Assembly (NCBI GenBank): GCA_913061325.1
Contig: CAJXUU010000009.1
Coordinates: 1-41,418 of the forward strand
Direction: 5' to 3'
DNA from: an uncultured Saprospirales bacterium
Lineage (GTDB): Bacteria > Bacteroidota > Bacteroidia > Chitinophagales > Saprospiraceae
DNA: 41,418 bases
The notes beneath the pieces were generated by a model. The model was not told the DNA's origin, searched no databases, and saw nothing but the letters and a program-made list of their open reading frames with translations. Below, piece after piece: positions 1-9,550 of the stretch (within the stretch, counting starts at the first letter, position 1; each line of letters starts with the position of its first letter). Both the position numbers and the translations under genes were made by a program.

Positions 1-280
1 TCATTGCGTTTTTTGCCTTGACTCGCTTTGAAGAATTCTAAATTATATTCCGACATTCCAAAACGTAAATGGCATTAGACCAATTCTGTTTTAGAATGTA
101 GCATCATTTATTCTATCCTATCATTTAGTTTCTTGGTTTCCAACCTTCAAGTTCATAATAATATCATATCTGTTTGGATATGTCTCTTTTGATTAATATA
201 TGGGACAATTGTTTATCTGTCTTCTGCAATAAACCGTGAATTTTAGACAGAAATTGTATGAAAGACATTATCTGTGACCA
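1..280. other. window edge, no supported gene
   Basis: AT-rich sequence downstream of the STN-domain gene. On the minus strand an ATG at position 56 opens a reading frame (MSEYNLEFFKASQGKKRN) that runs off the window edge after 18 codons. It is too short to call. Bases 7-20 match, in inverted orientation, a 14-base stretch at 39490-39503, which may be chance in AT-rich DNA. Confidence 0.4.
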
Positions 281-2131
281 TCAAAAAGCAAACCGTAAAC
301 CAGCACGATATCCAATCCAGCTGCGCCAGACATTTTTATTCATTTCATAAGAAGTATCTACCAGATATTCATCTCTAAGTGATTCGAAATCCGCATCAGC
401 TAGTAAATTCCTATCCAATATGTAAGCATTATACGTGGCGCCTCCTGCGAGCGAGAAGTGCTTGGATAATTGGAATTCTAGTCCGATGGATCCTTTAAGG
501 TTCAATGAAAGGTCATTTGTATATTTTCTTTTTGTGATGTGGTTGGCTGTAGCATCTATTTCAATTGCAAATGATTTACTTATAGGATATCTGCTTCCGA
601 ACCCCATTCCGAAGGTGTAAAATGAAGAGTCTGAATCAAAAACATCCGTTTGCATTCCTGCACTAAGTATTGTGTAGAATTTATTAACTCCTGTCCGGAA
701 TTCAATGTTAATAGGAAATAATTCATCTGTATTTACACCAATTCTTTTGTATCCATTTTTGATGAAATTAAAAATTCCAATAGGAATTCCCGATAGAGAA
801 TCTGCCACATTAATAATGCCTATTTGACTTCCTTTGACAATGTGTCCAACATTGACCAATCCTGATACCTGAGCGCCAGATATGGTGTCGGCATAATTGT
901 ATAAACCAGATAATTGTAGACCTTCACAATTTTTAGCATGATTTCCTATTCCTGCCATTTGCATTCCAGATATTGTATCTGCAATATTCCATATACCAGA
1001 CACCTGCATTCCTTTGGCATCATCTGTGATATTATATATCCCAGCCATTTGTAGTCCAATAACATCTCCAATAACATGATTATTAATACCTGCAAATTGT
1101 GCTCCGGTGATATTTTTTAAATTAACATTTGTGATACCTGCCATCTGAACGCCTTCTAAGTCCCCGCCTACTTTATTGAAAATGCTCGCTGCCTGATATC
1201 CAGTCACATTATTCCCTACGTAGTTGCTCAAGCCAGCTAATTGCAATCCTTCTACATCATCTCTATTAATTCCAGAGAATAGTGAGAATTCAGCTCCTTT
1301 TATGCCTCGATTGTAACCAATGAAGTTGATAGCCAAATTAAATTTGATATTTCCACTCAGGTTTCCATAAGTAGCAAGTCCAGGGTAGAGAGAAAAAGAT
1401 ACTGGTTTTCTTATTGAGTCTGTAATGTTATCCTGGTTCGCTTGTAATGAAGTATTGATCTGGTACATAGTAGCGATACCTATGTGAGGTGCGTTCAATC
1501 TCTTTGTATCGATAGAGTCTCGGTGTAGTTGTATCGAAATAGATTGTATGGCATTTAACGCTATTTCTAAATCATTGGAAGAGGAGTGATTGGACTCAAA
1601 GGTTGTAGATTGATAATCTTTTTTTCTAAGCTCTAATAGAGAGTTTTCATCTTTGTTTAAGGTGATTTTGAAAGCTCCCGTTTCATCTGTTAAAGAACTA
1701 GCTCCAGCTGATGTATAAATACTCACTTTGGAAATGCCATCTTGTGTTTCAGCATCAATAACATAACCCGAAAGGATAGTTTTTGAAGCCTTTACAAGTT
1801 CATCAGAAGATACTTTTTGCTCAGTGATAATGACGTAATTTCCTCTTAATTTGTAATCAAATTTTTTCCTGAATACTCCATTCAGCACATTTCTCACAGT
1901 TTCTTTTTCGGCGGATACATTCACTCGGTTGTTACTTTTTATAAGCTTTGGATTATAGGAAAATTTGATTCTTGCTTGTTCTCCAATATTTTTTAATAGC
2001 TCTGATATAGTAACATTGGTAGCTTCTATCGTTACTTTTTGATTGAGATCATTTTCAGTTTGCCCTGATAATGAGGCAGACCCTATTATGATTAATAGGG
2101 CTAGTAATAGCTGTTGATATATGATTTTCAT
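281..2131 (-). CDS. STN-domain / carboxypeptidase-like regulatory protein with GxQxAGxxN repeats
   Basis: Predicted exported protein of 616 residues. Residues 1-24 look like a signal peptide. Residues about 33-105 match the secretin/TonB short N-terminal (STN) domain, the part that in transducing TonB receptors contacts FecR. Residues about 119-180 resemble a CarboxypepD_reg-like beta-sandwich. Residues about 278-455 hold roughly eleven repeats of 18-21 residues with the core GxQ(M/L/V)(A/S)G(I/L)xN, like the repeat region of LA_2272-type surface proteins, and the C-terminus looks beta-rich. It is the last gene of the TonB receptor, sigma factor, FecR series, about 100 bases after fecR. The STN domain is missing from the receptor upstream, so this protein may carry the signalling module in trans; that is inference. 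The product class is well supported, the exact role is not. Confidence 0.8.
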   Translation of the reverse strand: MKIIYQQLLLALLIIIGSASLSGQTENDLNQKVTIEATNVTISELLKNIGEQARIKFSYNPKLIKSNNRVNVSAEKETVRNVLNGVFRKKFDYKLRGNYVIITEQKVSSDELVKASKTILSGYVIDAETQDGISKVSIYTSAGASSLTDETGAFKITLNKDENSLLELRKKDYQSTTFESNHSSSNDLEIALNAIQSISIQLHRDSIDTKRLNAPHIGIATMYQINTSLQANQDNITDSIRKPVSFSLYPGLATYGNLSGNIKFNLAINFIGYNRGIKGAEFSLFSGINRDDVEGLQLAGLSNYVGNNVTGYQAASIFNKVGGDLEGVQMAGITNVNLKNITGAQFAGINNHVIGDVIGLQMAGIYNITDDAKGMQVSGIWNIADTISGMQMAGIGNHAKNCEGLQLSGLYNYADTISGAQVSGLVNVGHIVKGSQIGIINVADSLSGIPIGIFNFIKNGYKRIGVNTDELFPINIEFRTGVNKFYTILSAGMQTDVFDSDSSFYTFGMGFGSRYPISKSFAIEIDATANHITKRKYTNDLSLNLKGSIGLEFQLSKHFSLAGGATYNAYILDRNLLADADFESLRDEYLVDTSYEMNKNVWRSWIGYRAGLRFAF

Positions 2132-2230
2132 TTGTTTTTCTTTCTAATTAATTTGATGGGGTAGAGCTTTTATGTAAACCTCTTGTTGTGCATGATGACA
2201 TGACCTTATCTCATGATAAATGCACTATGA

Positions 2231-3223
2231 CTAGTTGCATCCATTTCCATTGATTACTAGCGTGTTATTTCTACTTTCGATAGTTACAGCTAAAGTCTCT
2301 TCTATGATTTCCTTTACGATTGAGTATGGAGCTTTTGTGAAGTCAACAGTGATATTACACTGTCGAATATTTTCATTTTCTAAGTCTATATTTTTTCGAA
2401 AAGAATATGCAAGATGGTCTATTACATCACCAAAAGTAGCATCATTAAACACAATACTGAGAAATTGATTTTTAGTATCTATTGATCTTTTGAAAAATTG
2501 ATTTTTTGATTTTATATACATCCCTTCTTCACCGTGTTCTAACATGATGCCTTTGTCTTTTGAAGTGTAAAATTGTACTATGCCTTCTGTCACTTTTACA
2601 AAAATGGTATCGCTGGATGGTTGTGCAATTATATCGAATACTGTACCGAGATCTTTGACAATAATATCATCCATATGCACAGTAAATGGATGTGCATCAT
2701 CGTGAATCACATCAAAATTTGCTGAGCCCGAAAAACTGAATGATCGATCTCCGTCACCATGTTTGCTCATCGCACTATTGGCTGAAAGACGCACTATAGA
2801 ACCATCTTTCAGTTGATAATCAATTGGAGAATGATTTGTAGCATAGTGTTCGGCATCATTTGTGTCCGTCTGTGTTAAACTTGGCAACAATAATTGCCAT
2901 ACTGTACCAATGATTAGAAGAAACGAAGCCGCATATCCAAGATATGACCATAGTTTTATCTTTTGTGGAGCTTGGTTTTTTCTTTCTTTTTTATGGATTT
3001 TTTGAGTGACACTTTTCCAGGCATTATCTATATCTATTTTATGATATTGCATGCCTGTATACCAACCATTGACCTGAATTAAGTGCTGATAATATGTTTC
3101 ATTTTCACTACTTGATTGCCTCCAGGATGCAAGAGCTTCGATTTCTGCTGAAGTGGCTACATTGTCCATTTGTTTCCCAATGACCTCTTCAATATTTTCG
3201 TTTGTAAGAATTATTTTATTCAT
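2231..3223 (-). CDS. FecR family anti-sigma factor (DUF4974)
   Basis: Inner-membrane anti-sigma factor of 330 residues, the usual length. The cytoplasmic N-terminal part (1-90) would bind the ECF sigma factor. A membrane segment lies at about 93-113 (LWSYLGYAASFLLIIGTVWQ). The periplasmic FecR domain spans about 132-228, with the typical DGSIVRLSANS and VKDLGTVFDI stretches. A C-terminal DUF4974 domain lies at about 258-328 (FGDVIDHLAYSF onward). The start codon is 4 bases after the stop of the sigma-factor gene, so the two are probably co-transcribed. In the family, signal from an outer-membrane receptor or STN domain reaches FecR, which then releases or activates its sigma factor. Confidence 0.92.
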   Translation of the reverse strand: MNKIILTNENIEEVIGKQMDNVATSAEIEALASWRQSSSENETYYQHLIQVNGWYTGMQYHKIDIDNAWKSVTQKIHKKERKNQAPQKIKLWSYLGYAASFLLIIGTVWQLLLPSLTQTDTNDAEHYATNHSPIDYQLKDGSIVRLSANSAMSKHGDGDRSFSFSGSANFDVIHDDAHPFTVHMDDIIVKDLGTVFDIIAQPSSDTIFVKVTEGIVQFYTSKDKGIMLEHGEEGMYIKSKNQFFKRSIDTKNQFLSIVFNDATFGDVIDHLAYSFRKNIDLENENIRQCNITVDFTKAPYSIVKEIIEETLAVTIESRNNTLVINGNGCN

Positions 3224-3227
3224 AATG

Positions 3228-3869
3228 TTAAATATTTGAGGTAGAAAAAATGAGTGCTATTATTTGCAAATACTCAGAGAGATGATTTCGTAAATACTTC
3301 AAAGCAATAGAGATTTGATTCTCGACAGTTTTGATCTTTATCTCCATTTTGACAGCTATTTCTTTATGCTTCAGACCTTCAAGTCTACTCATCTGAAATA
3401 TTTTTTTGCATTTAGGAGGCAATGATTCTAGACCTTCGAAAAGTTTTTCGTTAAGCTCATTGAGGTGAATATTATCATCCGTTTTGGACGAATCTATATT
3501 TGAGAATTGATGCTGTGAATGATGGTTGATTCTTCTTTGATTTCCCCTTATTACATTAATACCACGATTTTTTACAGCTTGATAGATATACGGTTTGAAA
3601 GAAATACTGATATCTATAGTAGATCTCTTTTCCCAAATATTCACAAATGTTTCTTGGACCAGTTCTTCAGCATCTGGCATGTTGCCCACATACTGATATG
3701 CATAATGGGAAAGTCGCAAGTAATACTTTTTAAATAACTGTTCAAAGGCATTTTTATCTCCTTCTTTTGTGTTTTTTACTAAAGATTTATCAGTGACCAT
3801 ATTAGCAAAAATACTAGTTATAGATGCAACTGTCTTTATTTTTTTTGCTTTTAGCGGTATTGCATTCAT
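3228..3869 (-). CDS. RNA polymerase sigma-70 factor, ECF subfamily
   Basis: ECF sigma factor of 213 residues. Region 2 is seen in FEQLFKKYYLRLSHYAYQYV followed by DAEELVQETFVNIWEKR (binding of the -10 element and core polymerase). Region 4 is seen in LPPKCKKIFQMSRLEGLKHK followed by EIAVKMEIKIKTVENQI, a helix-turn-helix for the -35 element. It is of the Bacteroidota family paired with FecR. The start at 3869 lies 4 bases after the receptor stop codon. An internal ATG at 3800 (MVTDKSLVKN) gives a more typical N-terminus of 190 residues, so the first 23 residues are uncertain. It sits between its likely anti-sigma factor and a TonB receptor, which implies control of outer-membrane uptake genes. 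Confidence 0.92.
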   Translation of the reverse strand: MNAIPLKAKKIKTVASITSIFANMVTDKSLVKNTKEGDKNAFEQLFKKYYLRLSHYAYQYVGNMPDAEELVQETFVNIWEKRSTIDISISFKPYIYQAVKNRGINVIRGNQRRINHHSQHQFSNIDSSKTDDNIHLNELNEKLFEGLESLPPKCKKIFQMSRLEGLKHKEIAVKMEIKIKTVENQISIALKYLRNHLSEYLQIIALIFSTSNI

Positions 3870-3873
3870 ATTT

Positions 3874-6189
3874 CTAAAATTCTATTTTATAACTAATAAC
3901 TGGTAGCAACCCAACTTGTGTAGATTGTTCTATTAACTGAGTTGATTCATTGAATACGTCCGAGCCATAATTTTTTCTGTTCATAATATTTTGAATATCA
4001 AATATTAATGATGTTGTCATCTTCTTGTAGTTTCTCTTAAATGCTACTTTGAAATCTACTCTGAAATAATTTGGATTTTGTTCTATGAAAGGAACAGTAT
4101 TATCATAGACGGTTTCTTTTTGAATGATTGATTGTTCCAAATCGATAGGACTCTGTCGTAATCCTCCAGTATATATTGATTTAAAGTGGATGCCCATCGT
4201 TCTTTTTTTCTTCTTTGACAGTGTAAATATTTTACCTCCAGTAATGCTACTTGCATATCCGGCATTGAATTTTGAGTTGTACCAGTTGCCATCTGTACCT
4301 TTATATTTTGCACTATAGGCTGACCCTGTGACATTGAAATAATAACCCTTGTTTAGGAATTTCTCTACTGTCAGTTCTGCTCCATAATTTCTACCTTTTC
4401 CTTTGTTTTCTAGTATCTGGTCAATCGTTCCATCAGAATTATTGATAAGGGATATATTTTCTGAGGGTATCAGCCCTTGTGGAATATTGAATAGAGATTG
4501 GTAGTATGTTTCCATTTTAATATTCAAAAATGGATTTACCTTTACATTGTATCCAAGGACTAAGTGGTGGGCCTTGTTATTCGATAAATTACGATTTGGC
4601 AACGGAGATTCTGAACCAGATTGAGACTCCACGAAGTAGATGCCAAGAGGTAATGTCTGACTATGTAAACCATATCCAAGACTTAGAAACTGATTAGGGG
4701 CTGTAGCATACATTGCTGCGACTCTAGGTTCTATGCTCTTAGTATCATTGAACCAATTGTACATGAGATGAACCCCTCCTGTTGTAGTCAATCTAGAATT
4801 TGCTCTGTATAATAATTGACCATACACTTGACTGGTTGAAGTATTGCCTTTTTGGTTGTAGAGTATTTCTAAAGTTGAAAGACTACCATCGCTTTTGGAT
4901 TTGTATTCATCATATCCTATCAGTCTATGGACAAATCCCGTTTTTATTGAGGTTTTTGGATTTAGCTTATGTTGGATTTTACTTGAGATTGTCCAACGCT
5001 GCGAAGAATGTTCTTCATTATATGATACGAAGTTTTCATTTGTGATATTATCTATTTCATCCGCTACAATTTTATTTTTAGTATTAGAATAAACAATCGC
5101 ATTTTTCATGAAAGTGTTTTTGCCTATAGTCTTACTGTGGGTAAGTCCATTGACTAAAGTATTGGCCTCAAATTTTAAGTCGGCTGCAAATATCGAATCA
5201 TGCCCAGTCTGGTGACTTAGACCGTTTACTCCAAATAGTGTGAAATCACCCCACTTATTATTCTTGAAAGACATATTGTATGATAAATCCTGAAACGTGG
5301 TGACAAATCCTCCTAAATCTATTGTCTGACTTAGTATTCCCAATGTAGAATATCGATAGTTTACAAGATAAGAATTGTTCCCACTCGAAGTAAAAGGTCC
5401 TTCTGCGGCAACGTCAATACCCAGCACTCCTAGTTGAATGGTATATTCTCTTTTTTCATTATTACCTTTTCGTAGCTTGATGTCAAAGACTCCTGATAGT
5501 GCATTACCATATTCTGCAGCAAATGCACCTGTAGAAAAATCTGAATTTGCTAACAATTGACCACTAAGAATCGAAACTCCACCACCTGATGTACCAACAC
5601 TAGAAAAATGATTAGGATTAGGTATTTCGACACCTTCTAGCCTCCATAATAATCCATTTGGAGCATTTCCTCTTATGGCGATATTATTGTTACCAGCTTC
5701 CGTTTGGACTACTCCAGCGAATGAATTTGCCATTCGTGCAGGGTCATTGAAAGCGGTAGCATAATTTTTTGTTTCTTCTACACCTACCATCCGAGTACTC
5801 AGGAGAGACATTTCATTGAGCGGTTTGGTTTTATCTTTAGTTGCTGTAACAACTACTTCATCCAATGTTTCTGCAGATTCGAGCATGGTAAGATTATAGA
5901 TTGCATCCTTACCAGCATCGATTGTTACATTTCGCAACTCTAAAGACTCGTATCCTATATAACTTGCTTTCAGAGTATAGATACCTATTTTTAAATTTGA
6001 AAATCTAAATATTCCGGCATCATTAGTTGATGCTACGATACTATCTGAGAGTACTATATTAGCAAATGGAATCGGCTGATGACTAATTTGGTCTATCAAC
6101 GTACCACGGAGTATCTGTCCATTCTCTTGTGCAAAACTCATTAAAGAAGTTAATAAAAGAACAAATACTGTCTGAAGCTTAAATGTCAT
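3874..6189 (-). CDS. TonB-dependent outer-membrane receptor
   Basis: Outer-membrane receptor of 771 residues from the chosen start. This ATG was preferred over one 16 codons upstream because it gives a clean signal peptide (MTFKLQTVFVLLLTSLMSFAQ). A CarboxypepD_reg-like domain follows (about 27-110, LRGTLIDQISHQPIPFANIV), then the plug (about 130-250, with IAIRGNAPNGLLWRLEGVEI and EYGNALSGVFDIKLR), then a beta-barrel ending in the aromatic-type C-terminus SYKIEF. It is not a SusC-type protein and lacks an STN domain. It is the first gene of the cluster with the sigma factor, FecR and STN-protein genes. The substrate cannot be told from the sequence. Confidence 0.88.
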   Translation of the reverse strand: MTFKLQTVFVLLLTSLMSFAQENGQILRGTLIDQISHQPIPFANIVLSDSIVASTNDAGIFRFSNLKIGIYTLKASYIGYESLELRNVTIDAGKDAIYNLTMLESAETLDEVVVTATKDKTKPLNEMSLLSTRMVGVEETKNYATAFNDPARMANSFAGVVQTEAGNNNIAIRGNAPNGLLWRLEGVEIPNPNHFSSVGTSGGGVSILSGQLLANSDFSTGAFAAEYGNALSGVFDIKLRKGNNEKREYTIQLGVLGIDVAAEGPFTSSGNNSYLVNYRYSTLGILSQTIDLGGFVTTFQDLSYNMSFKNNKWGDFTLFGVNGLSHQTGHDSIFAADLKFEANTLVNGLTHSKTIGKNTFMKNAIVYSNTKNKIVADEIDNITNENFVSYNEEHSSQRWTISSKIQHKLNPKTSIKTGFVHRLIGYDEYKSKSDGSLSTLEILYNQKGNTSTSQVYGQLLYRANSRLTTTGGVHLMYNWFNDTKSIEPRVAAMYATAPNQFLSLGYGLHSQTLPLGIYFVESQSGSESPLPNRNLSNNKAHHLVLGYNVKVNPFLNIKMETYYQSLFNIPQGLIPSENISLINNSDGTIDQILENKGKGRNYGAELTVEKFLNKGYYFNVTGSAYSAKYKGTDGNWYNSKFNAGYASSITGGKIFTLSKKKKRTMGIHFKSIYTGGLRQSPIDLEQSIIQKETVYDNTVPFIEQNPNYFRVDFKVAFKRNYKKMTTSLIFDIQNIMNRKNYGSDVFNESTQLIEQSTQVGLLPVISYKIEF

Positions 6190-6599
6190 ATTTAGTATAT
6201 TTTGGGCTATGACACCGGTCGAGACCTTACCCCCCAAAAGAATGGGAAGTTATTTTTTAAAAGACCATTTCTGTTTGAATAATTATCGTGAATATATGAG
6301 ATAATTGTTCACCTAGCTTCTGCAGGGATGAGGGAATTTCAAGTATATACTAGTATGAGACATTTTTCAAATCAGATTGATCAACTATATCTAAACTTGC
6401 TTGTATATTGAGCGTGAAGGTACAGTAGACAAGCATTATCCATTTTCCGAATCATTCATAATTCTGCATTTGTCACTTCAAGTGAATGTGTCGGATATGA
6501 GGATACAGCGTATTAATTTATTACAGGAATTATTTCAACAATTACACTCCTTGCTGACTTTATTAATATTTACCATATATTGGCAGCTAATAGAAATTT
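6190..6599. other. divergent intergenic region
   Basis: About 410 bases between the minus-strand receptor operon and the plus-strand lactonase gene. It should contain both promoters. I see no clear TTG-N19-TAnnTTTG pair; the best candidate near the plus-strand gene is TATATTGG about 25 bases before the start. No RNA gene or repeat was recognised. Confidence 0.4.
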
Positions 6600-7745
6600 A
6601 TGAGAAGTTTTTTATTCGGATTAATATTGATATCAATTATGTCATGTAGCTCTAAAAAGGATCAATCAAAGAGTCAGGAAAGCGCTACAAAGTCGGATGT
6701 AACTTCATTTTATGTTGGAACATATACCAATATGAAACCTTTAGAAGAAGGAGGAAGCGAGGGCATCTATCACTATACGATTGATGAAAATGGTGTGTTG
6801 GCAAAAATAGGGTTGGCGGCAAAGTCAGCTAATCCTTCTTTTTTAGCTAAAACGAGCGACAATAAATATGTTGTTGCGGTAAATGAAATAAATACCAATG
6901 AAGGGAATGGAACAGTTGAGTCTTATGTAATAGAAGGAGATCAGTTAAAAAAACTAAGTAGCAGTTCTTCAGGAGGAGCGCATCCATGTCATATATCAAT
7001 AAATAGTGGTGGACAAGTGATAGTAGCGAATTATAGTGGTGGAAATGTTGGATTGTTGAACATAAGTAAAAACGGAACCTTATCTGATCTCCTTAACGTA
7101 CAACAGCATGAAGGAAAAGGGAGCCATGAAAGACAAGAAGCCCCACATGCACATTCGTCTTGGTTTAGACCAGACGGAAGAGGAGTGGTTTCTGTAGATC
7201 TCGGTACCAATGAACTTTGGTTTTCAGAAATAAAGAATAATAAATTTATCCCACACCAAGAATCGAAATTGGCGATGAATCCAGAAGCTGGTCCAAGACA
7301 TATTGACTTTCATCCAAATGGTAAGTTTTTATACGTTCTAAATGAATTGGAAAATAGAGTAGGACTTGTTCTTCTGCAGAAAGATGGATCTTATATATTA
7401 GGGGATACATATTCTATGTTGCCGGATGGTTTCACGGATTATAGCAAAGGGGCAGATATTCATTTATCTAGGGATGGCAAATTTCTATATGCTTCAAATC
7501 GAGGACATAATAGTATTGCTATTTTTGAAATCAATGAAACTGATGGAAGTTTATCAATGGTCGGAACAGAATCCACTAAAGGAGATGCTCCTCGAAATTT
7601 CCAATTGGCTTTAGATGATAATTATCTTGTAGTTGCCAATCAAAATAGTGATAATATTGTATGTTTTAAGAGAGATACAAAGACAGGTAAACTGACCTAT
7701 GTAAGTCAAGTGGACGCACCGGCGCCGGTATGCCTTTTATTTTAA
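6600..7745 (+). CDS. lactonase family lipoprotein (6-phosphogluconolactonase-like beta-propeller)
   Basis: Seven-bladed beta-propeller of the lactonase family (PF10282), 381 residues. The N-terminus is a lipoprotein signal with the lipobox IMSC, cysteine at residue 16, so the mature protein is probably anchored in a periplasmic or surface membrane leaflet. Family hallmarks include FYVGTYT at the first blade, NPSFLAKTSDNKYV, AHPCHISINSGG, PHAHSSWFRPDG, GPRHIDFHPNGKFLYVLNEL, SRDGKFLYASNRGHNSIA and the C-terminal PVCLLF. Some members hydrolyse 6-phosphogluconolactone, but the lipoprotein form found in Bacteroidota may act on another substrate. The RidA gene follows by 36 bases, so the two may be co-transcribed. 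Confidence 0.9.
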   Translation: MRSFLFGLILISIMSCSSKKDQSKSQESATKSDVTSFYVGTYTNMKPLEEGGSEGIYHYTIDENGVLAKIGLAAKSANPSFLAKTSDNKYVVAVNEINTNEGNGTVESYVIEGDQLKKLSSSSSGGAHPCHISINSGGQVIVANYSGGNVGLLNISKNGTLSDLLNVQQHEGKGSHERQEAPHAHSSWFRPDGRGVVSVDLGTNELWFSEIKNNKFIPHQESKLAMNPEAGPRHIDFHPNGKFLYVLNELENRVGLVLLQKDGSYILGDTYSMLPDGFTDYSKGADIHLSRDGKFLYASNRGHNSIAIFEINETDGSLSMVGTESTKGDAPRNFQLALDDNYLVVANQNSDNIVCFKRDTKTGKLTYVSQVDAPAPVCLLF

Positions 7746-7781
7746 ATTATACCTAACTAAGGAATGAAACAATAATAGCAA

Positions 7782-8201
7782 ATGAGTAATGATTCTAAAG
7801 TAATAGAAGGGAAGGCAAAACCAAGAGGCAAATACCCACATTATAAGAGAGTGGGTGATTTTATCTACGTATCAGGGGCTAGCTCCAGACGAAAAGATAA
7901 TACGTTCGTTGGGGTGAATGTCGATGAAATGGGAACCACCGATCTTAATATAAAAGAACAAACTGCCGCTGTTTTGGATAATATAGATAGTATTCTACAA
8001 GAAGCAGGTGCATCAATAAAGGATGTGGTCGATGTAACTACATTTCTTGTAAATATGAATGATTTCGGTGGTTACAACGAGACGTACGGCAAATATTTTG
8101 ATTATGATGGACCGACAAGAACGACTGTTGCTGTACATCAATTGCCGCATCCTCATCTATTAATTGAGATAAAGGCGATAGCATATAAACCCTTGACTTA
8201 G
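7782..8201 (+). CDS. RidA family protein, 2-aminomuconate-deaminase-like
   Basis: YjgF/YER057c/UK114 (RidA) family protein of 139 residues. These are cytosolic trimers that hydrolyse reactive enamines, imines and related intermediates. The sequence resembles the 2-aminomuconate deaminase branch of tryptophan/kynurenine and nitroaromatic breakdown: [54 protein letters not shown] and [20 protein letters not shown]. The Arg in GPTRTTV is the conserved substrate-carboxylate ligand of the family. No other kynurenine-pathway gene lies in the window, so the specific reaction is an inference from similarity. It lies 36 bases downstream of the lactonase gene. Confidence 0.85.
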   Translation: MSNDSKVIEGKAKPRGKYPHYKRVGDFIYVSGASSRRKDNTFVGVNVDEMGTTDLNIKEQTAAVLDNIDSILQEAGASIKDVVDVTTFLVNMNDFGGYNETYGKYFDYDGPTRTTVAVHQLPHPHLLIEIKAIAYKPLT

Positions 8202-8297
8202 ATAGAAATGTAAATATTAACAAGTATTTATATATTAGTAACCTTAATATGTAATCAATAAAGTTTACTTTTACCATCGAACCCTCACAAAAATAAT

Positions 8298-9023
8298 TTG
8301 AGCAAAGCAATAGTAATAATTCCTACGTACAACGAAATTGAAAATGTTGAAGACATTATCAAAGCTGTATTGTCACAGAATGAAGATTTTGATGTGTTGA
8401 TCGTTGATGATGGATCTCCTGATGGCACGGGTGCCAAGGTCAAAGAGATGATGACATCCAACACTCGAATCCACATACTAGAGCGAAAAGGAAAACTTGG
8501 TTTGGGTACTGCGTATTTAGCTGGTTTCCGTTATGGATTAGATAATGGATATGATTTTATTTTTGAGATGGATGCTGACTTTAGCCACCCTCCTAAAGAT
8601 CTAAATAACCTCTATGCAGCTTGCAAAGATGGAGCTGATGTTGCTATTGGAAGTAGGTATACCAAAGGTGGAGGAGTGAAAGATTGGTCGAATTATAGAC
8701 TGTTTTTGTCAAGAGGGGCATCATTATATGTGAGGATGATCACATTCATGCCTATTATGGATCCAACTGCTGGATTCAAATGTTATCATCGAAAAGTACT
8801 TGAGACATTAAATTTAGATAAAATCAATTCTGTAGGATATGCATTTCAAATAGAAATGAAATATGCTGCTTACCAAAATGGATTCAAGATAGTAGAAGTA
8901 CCAATCATATTTGCAGATCGAATAAAAGGAACTTCCAAAATGGACGGGTCTATCATCACCGAAGCTATTTGGGGTGTACTTAATATGAAACTGAGGAGCT
9001 TGAAAGGCTATTATAAGGCTTGA
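8298..9023 (+). CDS. polyprenol monophosphomannose synthase-like glycosyltransferase (GT2)
   Basis: GT2 glycosyltransferase of 241 residues that would transfer a sugar from a nucleotide sugar to polyprenyl phosphate on the inner face of the membrane (dolichol-phosphate-mannose synthase type). Seen in sequence: IVIIPTYNEIENVEDII at 5-21, VDDGSPDGTG at 36-45, the metal-binding DxD in EMDADFSHPP at 90-99, and DPTAGFKCY in the acceptor region. There are no C-terminal membrane segments, as in the short single-domain class. The start is TTG at 8298; no in-frame ATG or GTG gives a complete N-terminal motif. It is 96 bases downstream of the RidA gene. Confidence 0.9.
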   Translation: MSKAIVIIPTYNEIENVEDIIKAVLSQNEDFDVLIVDDGSPDGTGAKVKEMMTSNTRIHILERKGKLGLGTAYLAGFRYGLDNGYDFIFEMDADFSHPPKDLNNLYAACKDGADVAIGSRYTKGGGVKDWSNYRLFLSRGASLYVRMITFMPIMDPTAGFKCYHRKVLETLNLDKINSVGYAFQIEMKYAAYQNGFKIVEVPIIFADRIKGTSKMDGSIITEAIWGVLNMKLRSLKGYYKA

Positions 9024-9056
9024 TAGATTTTTTCAATCAAATAGTGCTAGGATAAT

Positions 9057-9488
9057 CTATTTCCTATTCTCCACTAAGTTATCATACACTTGTACTCGTT
9101 CAAACAAAGACTTATACTTTTCCACAAATTCCACATGAAGGGGATCTACTTGATATTTATCTTGTTCTGCAGCATTCTCGAACGTTACGATCCATGATAT
9201 ATCATATGAATTATCAACCACTTCTCTAGGAGTTCCTGCAGGAGGTCCCCAATATACATTTTTGATAGATGGAACGGTCGCCAATTTTGGCAGTGCTATC
9301 TCTTTGAATTCCTTAAGTAGTTCTGGATTGTCTTTTTTAAGCCAGAAGTATACTGCATGTATGAACCCAGGATTTGTGTTCTTTATCTCAGTTTTTTCTA
9401 CGGGAATTGTAGTTTTATTCTCGGGTTGTGATTTACAAGAGATAAATAAAAATGAAGCTAAAAAGAGAGATGTGATTACGTTTTTCAT
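9057..9488 (-). CDS. Dabb family (stress-responsive A/B barrel) lipoprotein
   Basis: Small protein of 143 residues with a Dabb alpha/beta-barrel domain (about residues 42-138): GFIHAVYFWLKKDNPELLKE, then VPSIKNVYWGPPAGTPREVV, SYDISWIVTFENAAEQDKYQ and DPLHVEFVEKYKSLFERVQV. The start was placed at 9488 because it gives a lipoprotein signal, MKNVITSLFLASFLFISCKS, with lipobox FISC and cysteine 18; the longer frame adds 60 residues of non-coding character. Dabb proteins are usually dimers of unknown function. Convergent with the glycosyltransferase gene, with a gap of only 33 bases. Confidence 0.85.
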   Translation of the reverse strand: MKNVITSLFLASFLFISCKSQPENKTTIPVEKTEIKNTNPGFIHAVYFWLKKDNPELLKEFKEIALPKLATVPSIKNVYWGPPAGTPREVVDNSYDISWIVTFENAAEQDKYQVDPLHVEFVEKYKSLFERVQVYDNLVENRK

Positions 9489-9506
9489 TTGTATATGATT
9501 GAGAAT

Positions 9507-9514
9507 CAAATATA
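9507..9514 (-). promoter_or_regulatory. candidate -7 box of the Dabb gene
   Basis: On the minus strand the octamer TATATTTG matches the Bacteroidota -7 consensus TAnnTTTG and lies about 19 bases before the ATG. No good TTG is found 19-21 bases upstream, so this is only a partial promoter match. Confidence 0.4.
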
Positions 9515-9550
9515 GTGTTATAGATGTAGAATACATATAAGTATAAAAAG

